Source of the DNA: an uncultured Bacteroidales bacterium
GTDB taxonomy: Bacteria; Bacteroidota; Bacteroidia; Bacteroidales; UBA932
DNA: 39,132 bases
Direction of reading: 5' to 3'
NCBI GenBank assembly: GCA_945948555.1
Contig: CAMFBM010000023.1
Coordinates: forward strand, 1 to 39,132
In this document: piece after piece, positions 31,970 through 39,132 of the stretch
How the letters are laid out: every line of letters starts with the position of its first letter
How positions within the stretch are numbered: position 1 is the first letter of the stretch
Program-made: the position numbers and the translations under genes
The notes under the pieces: model-generated
What the model saw: only the letters and a program-made list of their open reading frames with translations
The model's database searches: none
Told to the model about the DNA's origin: nothing

Positions 31970-33087
31970 TGATTTGCTGCATTTTCAATTATGCTCCGTT
32001 GTACAGGACATCGATATTCAAAAAGTTGGATGAAGAATTCGATGTCTGTTTCCATTTCGGCCGTAAGGTTCCCGGACGCCACGGAATAGCAAAATTGGAT
32101 TATCGCATTTTCAAGCATCCTCCCGTGGAGTTTTCCAGTATCAATCCTTGCGGAAGGTTTCCCTGGTACCGCGGCATCCAGCATCTTGCGTTTTCCCGCA
32201 AGTACAGGATTTTCCTTATTACGGGAGAATTCAATTGGGCATATATCCCTTTCCTTTTCTTCTGCCGCATTACAGGAAAGAAAGTCTTTGCCTGGGGACA
32301 TGGCCTGAAGGAAATCGGCAAATATGCCGTTTTGAAGAGATTCTTCTACAATTCCCTTGAAGGTTATTTCATTTACGGGGAGAAGGGACTTGAGAGGATG
32401 GTCGAACTCGGCTTTCCCCGTGGAAAATTCCACCAGGTGGCCAACTCCGTCTGCGGGAGGGATGAACTGCCTGTTTCATCCGATGAACTTGCTTCGGATG
32501 TTTATGTCCGGCATTTTGGCAATGAGGACCCTGTCCTGATTTTCACGGGCAGACTTACACGTGTCAAGAGACTTGATTTGCTGGTGGATGCCTTGCAATT
32601 GCTGTCCTGCTCCGGGTCCCGCTTCAATGCCGTCCTGGTCGGGGACGGAGAATGCGGCGAGGAGCTCAAGGCTCTGGTCAGGGAGAAAGGACTTGCTGAG
32701 AGGGTCTGGTTTGTGGGGGAATGTTATGATGAGTCACGTCTTGCAAAGTTGATTTACAATGCGGATTTGTGTCTGTCGCCCGGGAATGCAGGTCTGACTG
32801 CAATCCATTCTATGAGATATGGTACCCCGGTGGCAACGAATGATGATTTTGAGACGCAGATGCCTGAGTATGAGGCCGTGATTCCGGGCAGGACCGGCGT
32901 GCTGTTTGCAAAGGATGATCCCGCTTCGATTGCTTCCGCCGTGTCGGACTGGTTCTCAAAGGGCTTTGACAGGGAAGCAGTGAGAAGGGAGTGCCTCAGG
33001 GTGGTTTCGGAAAAATGGAATTCCGATGCCCAGATGGATGTCTTCCGTAAGGTTCTCGGGCCGGTTGTGGCGTCTCTCGGAAAGTGA
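31969..33087 (+). CDS. GT-B fold glycosyltransferase (GT4-like, variant active site)
   Basis: The 372-residue protein has two Rossmann-like halves. The C-terminal donor-binding half begins near 190 (PVLIFTGRLTRVKRLDLLVDAL, VLVGDGE, VWFVGECYDES). Where retaining GT4 enzymes carry the EX7E motif, this protein reads SPGNAGLTAIHSMRYGTPVA: both glutamates are replaced (Gly and His). It continues with NDDFETQMPEYEAV. I recall similar PGxxGLTAIHS proteins in other Bacteroidota sugar loci, so it looks like a conserved variant rather than a dead gene. It is the only transferase in this export operon. Donor and acceptor are unknown. Confidence 0.85.
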   Translation: MICCIFNYAPLYRTSIFKKLDEEFDVCFHFGRKVPGRHGIAKLDYRIFKHPPVEFSSINPCGRFPWYRGIQHLAFSRKYRIFLITGEFNWAYIPFLFFCRITGKKVFAWGHGLKEIGKYAVLKRFFYNSLEGYFIYGEKGLERMVELGFPRGKFHQVANSVCGRDELPVSSDELASDVYVRHFGNEDPVLIFTGRLTRVKRLDLLVDALQLLSCSGSRFNAVLVGDGECGEELKALVREKGLAERVWFVGECYDESRLAKLIYNADLCLSPGNAGLTAIHSMRYGTPVATNDDFETQMPEYEAVIPGRTGVLFAKDDPASIASAVSDWFSKGFDREAVRRECLRVVSEKWNSDAQMDVFRKVLGPVVASLGK

Positions 33088-33089
33088 AT

Positions 33090-34346
33090 ATGATTGACAG
33101 ATTCCTGAAATATGCGAAGTCCGTCGGGACTTATTTCGGTGCCACCTTGATTCCGATGGTGCTGATGGCACTTGTCAATCCGCTGATAGCCCTGAATATG
33201 TCCCCTGAGGACTATGCAGTTTCGGGTTACTACACTTCATTTACCGCACTGTTTTCTCCTGTGATAGTGTTCTATATGATCAACTATTACAACAAAAGGT
33301 ACTACGAAACTTCTCCCGAGGAACGTCTCCGGTTGAGAGCCCTGCTCTTCAAGGCGCTGATTTTTTTCTCGGGTGCTGTCTCCCTGCTCTGCCTTGCCGC
33401 CCTTGCAGGCTTCATATTTCTTTTCAGGCCCGGTTTTGAGTTCCCGTTCTTCCCCTATGCGGCCCTTATGGTGTTTGCCATACCGCTTACCGGAATATTC
33501 AAACTTGAGCAGGCGGAGTTCAGGATGTCAAGGAATGCTTCCGGCTATTTCAGACTGACCGTCACTGCAGGCATTGTCCTTGTCGCTTCCAATCTGCTTT
33601 TCGTCGTGCTTTTCAAAATGGGGGCCGTCGGCAAACTGCTTGCTCCTTTGACTGCCAATCTGCTGATGTTCATTTACCTGTTGTTCAAGCACAGAAATCT
33701 GTTTTCAGTCCGCACGGATTCCGGAGAGTTCCGTACGGTGCTTGCCTTCTGCCTTCCGCTCGCATTCGGAGCCATGCTGGGATATTTCTTCAATGGCTAT
33801 GACAGGACTTATCTGGAGACACTTTCAGACACATCCGAGTACGGAAACTACATAGTCGGTTCACAGATAGCAGGTTATCTCACATCTCTCTCGACGGCGG
33901 TGACGTCAACCTTCCAACCGGACCTGTATGAATCCGTGGCAAGGAGAAACAGAGGAATGCTGCTACGCTCCTGCTCCATGCAGATTGCCGTAATCGCCCT
34001 GGGAGTGGCCGTCTTCGTCCTGTTCTGTCCTCTGGCAGTTCGTCTGCTCACTGCGGGACGGTATGTTGCCGCCGCACCGTATGCAAGGATAATCGCTTTC
34101 TCCACACTTGCATCTTCGTTATATTTCATATTGAACAATTACACCATAGCAAAGGGATATCCGAGGCTTTACTTGTACACGACACTGGTGGGAAGCATCA
34201 TCACGATGCTGGCCTATCCTCCTGTTGTCGAGACGTTTGGATATAAGGGCGGAGCCCTTATGACATCGGTGTCATATATTATTCTAATATTCATAAATAT
34301 CATATTTCTTTCAGTCGTAAGACTTTTCCGCGCCCGCAGGCGTTGA
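33090..34346 (+). CDS. Wzx-like oligosaccharide flippase
   Basis: I start at the ATG giving MIDRFLKYAKSVGTYFGATL (418 residues), 2 bp after the upstream stop; an overlapping GTG is possible. About 12 membrane segments are visible, starting with TYFGATLIPMVLMALVNPLI. The pattern is of the polysaccharide-synthesis (MATE-like) flippases that move lipid-linked repeat units to the periplasm. The end is short and basic (RLFRARRR). It is the last gene of the export operon. No polymerase (Wzy) gene follows; secA begins 59 bp later with its own promoter. Confidence 0.85.
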   Translation: MIDRFLKYAKSVGTYFGATLIPMVLMALVNPLIALNMSPEDYAVSGYYTSFTALFSPVIVFYMINYYNKRYYETSPEERLRLRALLFKALIFFSGAVSLLCLAALAGFIFLFRPGFEFPFFPYAALMVFAIPLTGIFKLEQAEFRMSRNASGYFRLTVTAGIVLVASNLLFVVLFKMGAVGKLLAPLTANLLMFIYLLFKHRNLFSVRTDSGEFRTVLAFCLPLAFGAMLGYFFNGYDRTYLETLSDTSEYGNYIVGSQIAGYLTSLSTAVTSTFQPDLYESVARRNRGMLLRSCSMQIAVIALGVAVFVLFCPLAVRLLTAGRYVAAAPYARIIAFSTLASSLYFILNNYTIAKGYPRLYLYTTLVGSIITMLAYPPVVETFGYKGGALMTSVSYIILIFINIIFLSVVRLFRARRR

Positions 34347-34351
34347 CGGGT

Positions 34352-34382
34352 TTTGTAGTAACGATGATATTTATTATATTTG
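34352..34382 (+). promoter_or_regulatory. Promoter of secA
   Basis: TTTG (34352-34355), 19 bp, then TATATTTG (34375-34382) gives an exact -33/-7 pair. The -7 element and following bases (TTATATTTGCAGGTTGTT, 34374-34391) also occur upstream of pdxA. The leader to the secA ATG would be about 15-18 bases. Confidence 0.85.
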
Positions 34383-34405
34383 CAGGTTGTTAAATAGGGA
34401 TTATT

Positions 34406-37400
34406 ATGTCTTTTACAGATATTTTCAAAAAGATTTTCGGATCAAAGGCGGAGCGTGACCTCAAGCAGCTTCGCCCTATTCTTGACAAGGTGCTTGCCGC
34501 GTATGAGAGCATCGACAAACTTTCTGACGATGAACTCAGGGCCAGGACCGGGCATTTGAAGCAGTTGATTGCCGACAGGATTTCTGCTGACAGACAGCGG
34601 ATAGAGGAAATAAAGGCTGAATTGGAGAAGGATATTCCGGTTGAGCAGAAGGAGAAACTCGCCTCCGAGTCTGACAAACTTTCCAAGAAGGTTGACGAGG
34701 ATGTCGAGGCTGTTCTTAACGAGATTCTTCCGGAGGCTTTTGCGGTGATGAAGTCCACTGCCCGCAGGTTCAAGGAGAATGCCGTAATCGAGGTGACTGC
34801 AACGGATTTCGACCGTGACCTCGCTGCTACGAAGGATTTCGTTGAAATCGTCGGGGACAAGGCTCTCTGGCACAACCACTGGATGGCTGGAGGAAATGAA
34901 ATCGTCTGGGATATGGTACATTACGATGTACAGCTCATCGGAGGTATCGTGCTTCATCAGGGAAAGATTGCTGAGATGGCAACCGGTGAGGGAAAGACCC
35001 TTGTTGCCACGCTGCCTGTCTTCCTGAATGCCCTTGCCGGGATGGGAGTGCATGTGGTAACCGTCAATGACTACCTCTCAAAACGTGACTCTGAGTGGAT
35101 GGGCCCTCTCTATATGTTCCACGGACTTTCAGTTGACTGCATCGACAAGCATCAGCCGAACAGCGAGGCTCGCAAGAAAGCTTACGCATGCAGCATCACT
35201 TTCGGTACGAACAATGAGTTCGGTTTCGATTACCTGAGGGACAATATGGCGGTTTCGCAGCAGGACCTTGTCCAGAAGAAACACCATTATGCGATTGTCG
35301 ATGAGGTTGACTCCGTGCTGATTGACGATGCCCGTACTCCTCTGATCATTTCCGGTCCGGTGCCTAAAGGTGACGACCAGCAGTTCCTGGAGTTCAAACC
35401 GTATGTGGAGCGTCTTGTGAACAATCAGAGGACATTGGTTACCAATACTTTGAACGAAGCGAAGAAACTGATTGCCGCCGGTGACGAGAAGGAGGGAGGA
35501 AAACTTCTGCTCAGAGCCTACAAGGGACTTCCGAAATACAAACCTCTCATCAAGTACCTCAGCGAGCCGGGTATTAAGCAGCTTCTCCAGAAGACCGAGA
35601 ACTACTATATTCAGGACAACGAGAGGGAAATGCCGGTAGTGACCGATCCGCTCTATTTCGTGATTAACGAGAAGCAGCACTCGGTCGATATGACTGACAA
35701 CGGTCACGATCTTCTGGCCGGTTCCCTTGACGATCCGAAATTCTTCATCCTGCCGGATGTCGGTTCTGCAATTGCGGAAATTGAGAAATGTGACATTCCG
35801 GCTTCAGAAAAGGCTGTCAGGAAAGATGAGGTGATGGCTGATTTCGCTCTCAAGTCAGAGCGTGTCCATACAGTTAACCAGCTTCTGAAGGCGTATGCGA
35901 TGTTCGAAAAGGATGTCGATTATGTGATAATGGACAACAAGGTGAAGATTGTCGACGAGCAGACCGGACGTATAATGGAAGGCCGCCGTTGGAGTGACGG
36001 ACTTCACCAGGCTGTCGAGGCGAAGGAGAATGTCAAGGTGGAAGCAGCCACTCAGACATTTGCCACGATCACCCTTCAGAACTATTTCCGCATGTACCAC
36101 AAGCTGGCCGGTATGACAGGTACTGCGGAGACCGAGGCAGGGGAGTTCTGGTCAATCTACAAACTTGACGTCGTGGTTATCCCGACAAACAAACCGATTG
36201 CCAGAATCGACCAGAACGATTTGATTTACAAGACCAAGAAGGCAAAATACGAAGCAGTAATCAACCGGATCGTAGAACTGACCTCCGAGGGAAGGCCGGT
36301 ACTTGTCGGCACAACCGATGTCGAGACTTCTGAACTCCTCAGCAGAATGCTCAGGCTCAGAGGCATACAGCATCAGGTCTTGAATGCCAAACAGCATGCC
36401 CGTGAGGCAGAGGTGGTTGCACACGCAGGTCAGAAGAGCACTGTAACCATTGCAACCAATATGGCGGGTCGTGGTACCGACATCAAACTTTCAGATGAGG
36501 TACGCAAAGCCGGAGGTCTTGCCATTATCGGAACGGAGCGCCACGACAGCCGTCGTGTGGACAGGCAGTTGCGTGGACGTGCGGGTCGTCAGGGAGACCC
36601 CGGAACTTCAACTTTCTATGTCTCCCTTGAGGACAAGCTGATGCGTCTTTTCGGTTCTGAAAGGATTGCCGGCGTGGTTGACAGACTCGGGATGGAGGAC
36701 AACGAGGCTCTTGAGGCCCCGATGCTTTCAAGTTCCATTGAGAGGGCGCAGAAGAAGGTTGAGGAGAACAACTTCGGAATAAGGAAGAGACTTCTTGAAT
36801 ATGACGATGTGATGAACTCCCAGAGGGAGGTCATATACACCAGGAGACGTAATGCCCTTTCAGGCGAGAGGGTTGAAATCGATGTGATGAACACGATGCA
36901 GGATATGGCCGAGATTATTGTCGAGGCTACCGACGGGTACGATTTCGAGTCATTCAACGAGTATCTGATGCGTTCACTGTCGATTGAGTCAGGACTTGAT
37001 CCCGAGTTCTACGAAAAGGCAAAACCGCAGCAGATTGCCGATGCCCTGTTCAGGAATATGCTTGAGGTTTACCGCAGGAGAATGGACACGATGGCCCAGA
37101 AGGCATACCCTGTCATCAAGGATGTCTTTGAAAAACAGGGCTCTCTTTACCGGAACATTGCAATTCCAATCTCGGACGGAAGGAAAGTCCTTACCCTTTC
37201 CGTCAATTTGCAGAAGGCCTACGAGACTGAGGGTAAGGAGATTGCCCGTGCCCTTTCCAAGACAATCACTCTTTATCAGATTGATGAGCATTGGAAGGAG
37301 CATCTCCGGGATATGGACGATTTGAAACAGTCGGTTCAGAATGCCACCTACGAGCAGAAGGATCCGCTTCTGATTTACAAGTTCGAAAGTTTCAACCTCT

Positions 37401-37678
37401 TCAAGGATATGCTGGAGGCTCTGAACAAGGATGTGCTTTCATTCCTGTTCCGCGCCCACATTCCTTTGAGGGATGCTGCACAGCCTCCTCGTCAGGCACC
37501 TGTGCAGCGCAAGCCTGACATGAACCAGATGCAGACAAGCAGGACTGACCTGGTTACCAACGGACCTGACCAGAAGAGCAAGATGCCTGTGCATGTGGAG
37601 AAGACAGTCGGCAGGAATGATCCTTGCCCTTGCGGCTCGGGAAAGAAGTACAAGAACTGCCACGGAAAGAATATGTAA
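34406..37678 (+). CDS. secA: Preprotein translocase ATPase SecA
   Basis: The 1090-residue motor pushes preproteins through SecYEG. Walker A TGEGKT is at 193-198. [19 protein letters not shown] is the Walker B and preprotein-binding region. A variable insertion typical of Bacteroidota SecA occupies about 320-420. [10 protein letters not shown] and [14 protein letters not shown] are motifs V and VI. The Gln/Pro-rich linker near 1015-1040 leads to a SEC-C zinc knuckle with Cys1074, Cys1076, Cys1085 and His1086. Length is usual for the phylum. The bactofilin gene follows after 12 bp and may be co-transcribed. Confidence 0.98.
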   Translation: MSFTDIFKKIFGSKAERDLKQLRPILDKVLAAYESIDKLSDDELRARTGHLKQLIADRISADRQRIEEIKAELEKDIPVEQKEKLASESDKLSKKVDEDVEAVLNEILPEAFAVMKSTARRFKENAVIEVTATDFDRDLAATKDFVEIVGDKALWHNHWMAGGNEIVWDMVHYDVQLIGGIVLHQGKIAEMATGEGKTLVATLPVFLNALAGMGVHVVTVNDYLSKRDSEWMGPLYMFHGLSVDCIDKHQPNSEARKKAYACSITFGTNNEFGFDYLRDNMAVSQQDLVQKKHHYAIVDEVDSVLIDDARTPLIISGPVPKGDDQQFLEFKPYVERLVNNQRTLVTNTLNEAKKLIAAGDEKEGGKLLLRAYKGLPKYKPLIKYLSEPGIKQLLQKTENYYIQDNEREMPVVTDPLYFVINEKQHSVDMTDNGHDLLAGSLDDPKFFILPDVGSAIAEIEKCDIPASEKAVRKDEVMADFALKSERVHTVNQLLKAYAMFEKDVDYVIMDNKVKIVDEQTGRIMEGRRWSDGLHQAVEAKENVKVEAATQTFATITLQNYFRMYHKLAGMTGTAETEAGEFWSIYKLDVVVIPTNKPIARIDQNDLIYKTKKAKYEAVINRIVELTSEGRPVLVGTTDVETSELLSRMLRLRGIQHQVLNAKQHAREAEVVAHAGQKSTVTIATNMAGRGTDIKLSDEVRKAGGLAIIGTERHDSRRVDRQLRGRAGRQGDPGTSTFYVSLEDKLMRLFGSERIAGVVDRLGMEDNEALEAPMLSSSIERAQKKVEENNFGIRKRLLEYDDVMNSQREVIYTRRRNALSGERVEIDVMNTMQDMAEIIVEATDGYDFESFNEYLMRSLSIESGLDPEFYEKAKPQQIADALFRNMLEVYRRRMDTMAQKAYPVIKDVFEKQGSLYRNIAIPISDGRKVLTLSVNLQKAYETEGKEIARALSKTITLYQIDEHWKEHLRDMDDLKQSVQNATYEQKDPLLIYKFESFNLFKDMLEALNKDVLSFLFRAHIPLRDAAQPPRQAPVQRKPDMNQMQTSRTDLVTNGPDQKSKMPVHVEKTVGRNDPCPCGSGKKYKNCHGKNM

Positions 37679-37690
37679 AAACAACAGTAT

Positions 37691-38125
37691 ATGGCTAAGA
37701 CAGAACAGACGGTGAATGTGAATTCCATCAGTCGGATTTCTTCCGGTACATATTTCAAGGGAGAGTTGAGTTCTCCTTACGATTTGAGGATAGATGGAAT
37801 ATTTGATGGAAAAATCTTTTCAAAGGGCAGAGTAGTGATTGGGGAGACTGCCGATGTCTCGGGTGAGGTTATGTGCGAGAATGTTGACCTGTGGGGAACA
37901 ATGAAGGGCATCTTCTATGTTAAGGACACGCTTGTCCTGAAAAGTGACTGCAATATGGCAGGAGAATTGCATACTCGCAAACTCTTTGTGGAACTTGGAG
38001 CAATCTTCAACGGTACCTGCAAGATGATTTCCGAGAAGGATTACGATGCGCTCGTTTCCAAGTCGGAACTTCCCGGCAAAATGAACAGGCCTTTGGCCCC
38101 TGCCGCAGAGGCTCCGAAAAAATAA
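37691..38125 (+). CDS. Bactofilin (polymer-forming cytoskeletal protein)
   Basis: The 144-residue protein has the short right-handed beta-helix of bactofilins. Starting near residue 18 (SSGTYFKGELSSPYDLRIDG), repeats of about 18 residues follow with alternating hydrophobic strands and glycine turns (IFDGKIFSKGRVVIGETADV, GEVMCENVDLWGTMKG). A Pro/Ala/Lys-rich tail ends PAAEAPKK. Bactofilins form non-polar filaments at the membrane and recruit cell-wall or polarity factors. It lies 12 bp after secA and 30 bp before ssrA. Confidence 0.92.
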   Translation: MAKTEQTVNVNSISRISSGTYFKGELSSPYDLRIDGIFDGKIFSKGRVVIGETADVSGEVMCENVDLWGTMKGIFYVKDTLVLKSDCNMAGELHTRKLFVELGAIFNGTCKMISEKDYDALVSKSELPGKMNRPLAPAAEAPKK

Positions 38126-38129
38126 GTTA

Positions 38130-38150
38130 AGGAATTTTCTTAAAATTCCT
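38130..38150. repeat. 9-bp hairpin just upstream of ssrA
   Basis: AGGAATTTT, loop CTT, AAAATTCCT forms a perfect nine-pair stem, ending 4 bp before the predicted tmRNA 5' end. No T-run follows on the + strand. It could be processed with the tmRNA precursor, end the bactofilin message, or overlap the ssrA promoter. No clear TAnnTTTG is seen there. Confidence 0.4.
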
Positions 38151-38154
38151 CAAT

Positions 38155-38550
38155 GGGGATGTTTTGGTTTTGACAGCATCTGACATTGGAAGGTAAGCAC
38201 GCCGGGCGTCGGAGGTTAGCCCGTTAATCTCAGCCTCCAAACAATTAGTTGGCAACAACAATTACGCACTCGCTGCCTAATTTACCAAGTAAATTGGCTT
38301 AATCCCTGCCGCCAAGGCTGCGGCAGCGACGAGTATCCCTCCGCTCTTTAGGCCGGTTATGAACGGAAACAGGGGTATCATCCAAACCGGATGCGGCGGC
38401 GGACTCCTCTAAAGCCGCTCAAGTCTCAGAGGATAAGTCCCCGGTGGCCCGTCTTCCGGCAGCCCGGGACCGACAACCAAAGGCAGACTAAGCGTGTAGA
38501 AAGCCCTCTGGTGCGGTGTTTGGACGGCGGTTCGAGTCCGCCCATCTCCA
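38155..38550 (+). ncRNA. ssrA: Transfer-messenger RNA (tmRNA)
   Basis: The 396-nt RNA rescues stalled ribosomes. The 5' end GGGGATG pairs with CATCTCC at the 3' end to form the tRNA-like acceptor stem, with discriminator A at 38550. The T arm reads GGCGGTTCGAGTCCGCC. The tag frame runs from 38251 (GGC) to a TAA at 38278-38280 and encodes GNNNYALAA, like the GENNYALAA/GETNYALAA tags known in Bacteroidales. Pseudoknot-like GC-rich pairs (for example GCCGCCAAGGCTGCGGC) follow. CCA is not encoded. Confidence 0.95.
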
Positions 38551-38754
38551 CAATTTACATTGTGTATCAATGAGTTATGTGTTAAATACACAAAAATATA
38601 CACGAATTTTTAGGGTTATGTGTATTAAACCGAAGGAAACTCAAAAAGCACGAAAATCCGGCAAAAGTCAGAATGAAAGAAAATTCCCCAGCCTTCCGAA
38701 TGGAAAGTTGGGGATTTTTTATCGGCATACTGTATATAGCCCGATAGAGTTGGC
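38551..38754. other. Gene-free region after ssrA; possible attachment-site flank
   Basis: The stretch is AT-rich and holds two near-direct copies of GTTATGTGTTAAA / GTTATGTGTATTAAA (near 38573 and 38618). A terminator follows at 38686-38720. No gene longer than a few codons is convincing. tmRNA 3' ends are common integration targets and the next gene looks mobile-element-like, so an attachment site at the ssrA 3' end is plausible. The matching distal copy lies outside the window. Confidence 0.35.
38686..38720 (+). terminator. Intrinsic terminator after ssrA
   Basis: CCCCAGCCTTCC, loop GAAT, GGAAAGTTGGGG forms a 12-position stem with one G-U and one mismatch, followed by ATTTTTT. Orientation fits the end of a + strand transcript, most simply the ssrA precursor, though it is about 135 bp past the mature 3' end. 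Confidence 0.75.
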
Positions 38755-39132
38755 TTACCAGGTTAGTATGTTGTAACTGATTCCGATTCCGATGTAAGGT
38801 GTCGCATTAATTTGCTTGTTGCTGAAACTGACTCCATACCCTGCCTGAAGTCCTATTCCCCAGCGCTTGGGTTTTGTGACCATCTTGATTTCTTTGGTGA
38901 TGTATTCCGTTTGCTGGTAGATCCGGATGCTGTCGAGCTGGGGCCGGTAGCCGGAGACCCAGGCGGTGTAGCGAGGGTCTGAGTATTGGCGTTGTTCTAT
39001 GGGCAGGTGAATTAGGACCGTGTCGTGCAGCATCAGAGTGTCGGTGGTTGGCACCGGTAGCAGGAGAGTATCTATTGTCTCCACTTTCTTGATTACGGGC
39101 TTTTCTATGAAGATGGTGTCATAAACGAACAA
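38755..39132 (-). CDS. DUF6808-like protein, 5' end outside the window
   Basis: 125 C-terminal residues are present; the gene enters from beyond the right edge. The visible part starts with repeated DT-rich strands (VYDTIFIEKP, IDTLLLPVP, TDTLMLHDTV). WVSGYRPQLDSIRIYQQTEY follows, and it ends with a glycine/aromatic strand pair (RWGIGLQAGYGVSF, TPYIGIGISYNILTW) like a membrane beta-hairpin. I recognise this layout from Bacteroidota DUF6808-type proteins, which I associate with phages and integrated elements. Their function is unknown; a spanin-like or envelope role is a guess. Its place beyond ssrA supports a mobile-element boundary. Confidence 0.55.
   Translation of the reverse strand: MFVYDTIFIEKPVIKKVETIDTLLLPVPTTDTLMLHDTVLIHLPIEQRQYSDPRYTAWVSGYRPQLDSIRIYQQTEYITKEIKMVTKPKRWGIGLQAGYGVSFSNKQINATPYIGIGISYNILTW

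Overview
The window is chromosomal DNA from a member of the Bacteroidota, most likely order Bacteroidales. The main evidence is promoters of the TAnnTTTG (-7) type, several with a TTTG (-33) box 19-20 bp upstream, and a tmRNA tag reading GNNNYALAA. Further support comes from tRNA genes without encoded CCA, a long SecA with a SEC-C tail, a golvesin-domain amidase and a WYL regulator next to recG. I cannot name the genus. No gene looks broken. Only the right-edge gene and a possible left-edge fragment are cut by the window.

Left part (1-6,960): two tandem tRNA-Lys genes (minus strand) have a clear promoter and a strong terminator. Next comes a minus-strand series: CBM9-like protein, VanZ-like membrane protein, large secreted amidase/golvesin protein, cysteine desulfidase (CyuA/UPF0597) and a bile-acid/sodium-symporter-family carrier. 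The gap in front of this series is filled by four 23-bp tandem repeats.

Surface-glycan region (6,966-16,818): an MsbA-like ABC exporter, UDP-galactopyranose mutase (glf) and three family-2 glycosyltransferases are followed by the dTDP-L-rhamnose operon rfbA-rfbD-rfbB-rfbC. Together they would supply galactofuranose and rhamnose donors and assemble a glycan. Two of the glycosyltransferases are close paralogues in inverted orientation around the third.

Middle (16,923-27,893): an M28-fold protein that has lost most of its metal ligands diverges from a TPR protein coupled to a WalJ-like metallo-beta-lactamase-fold hydrolase. The minus-strand operon recG - WYL regulator - S9 peptidase follows, divergent from pdxA-rnhA.

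Right part (27,988-39,132): a capsule/exopolysaccharide export operon encodes Wza, Wzc-type tyrosine kinase, PHP-type phosphatase, a glycosyltransferase and a Wzx flippase, with a consensus promoter and no Wzy polymerase. It is followed by secA, a bactofilin gene and the tmRNA gene ssrA. Beyond ssrA lies a partial DUF6808-like gene of the kind I associate with phages and mobile elements, so the tmRNA 3' end may be an integration site.

I did not find an obviously new multi-gene defence or mobile system. The most unusual items are the metal-site-depleted M28 protein with face-to-face promoters, the two minisatellites, the amidase with an apparently nested golvesin domain, and the CyuA-carrier pair.
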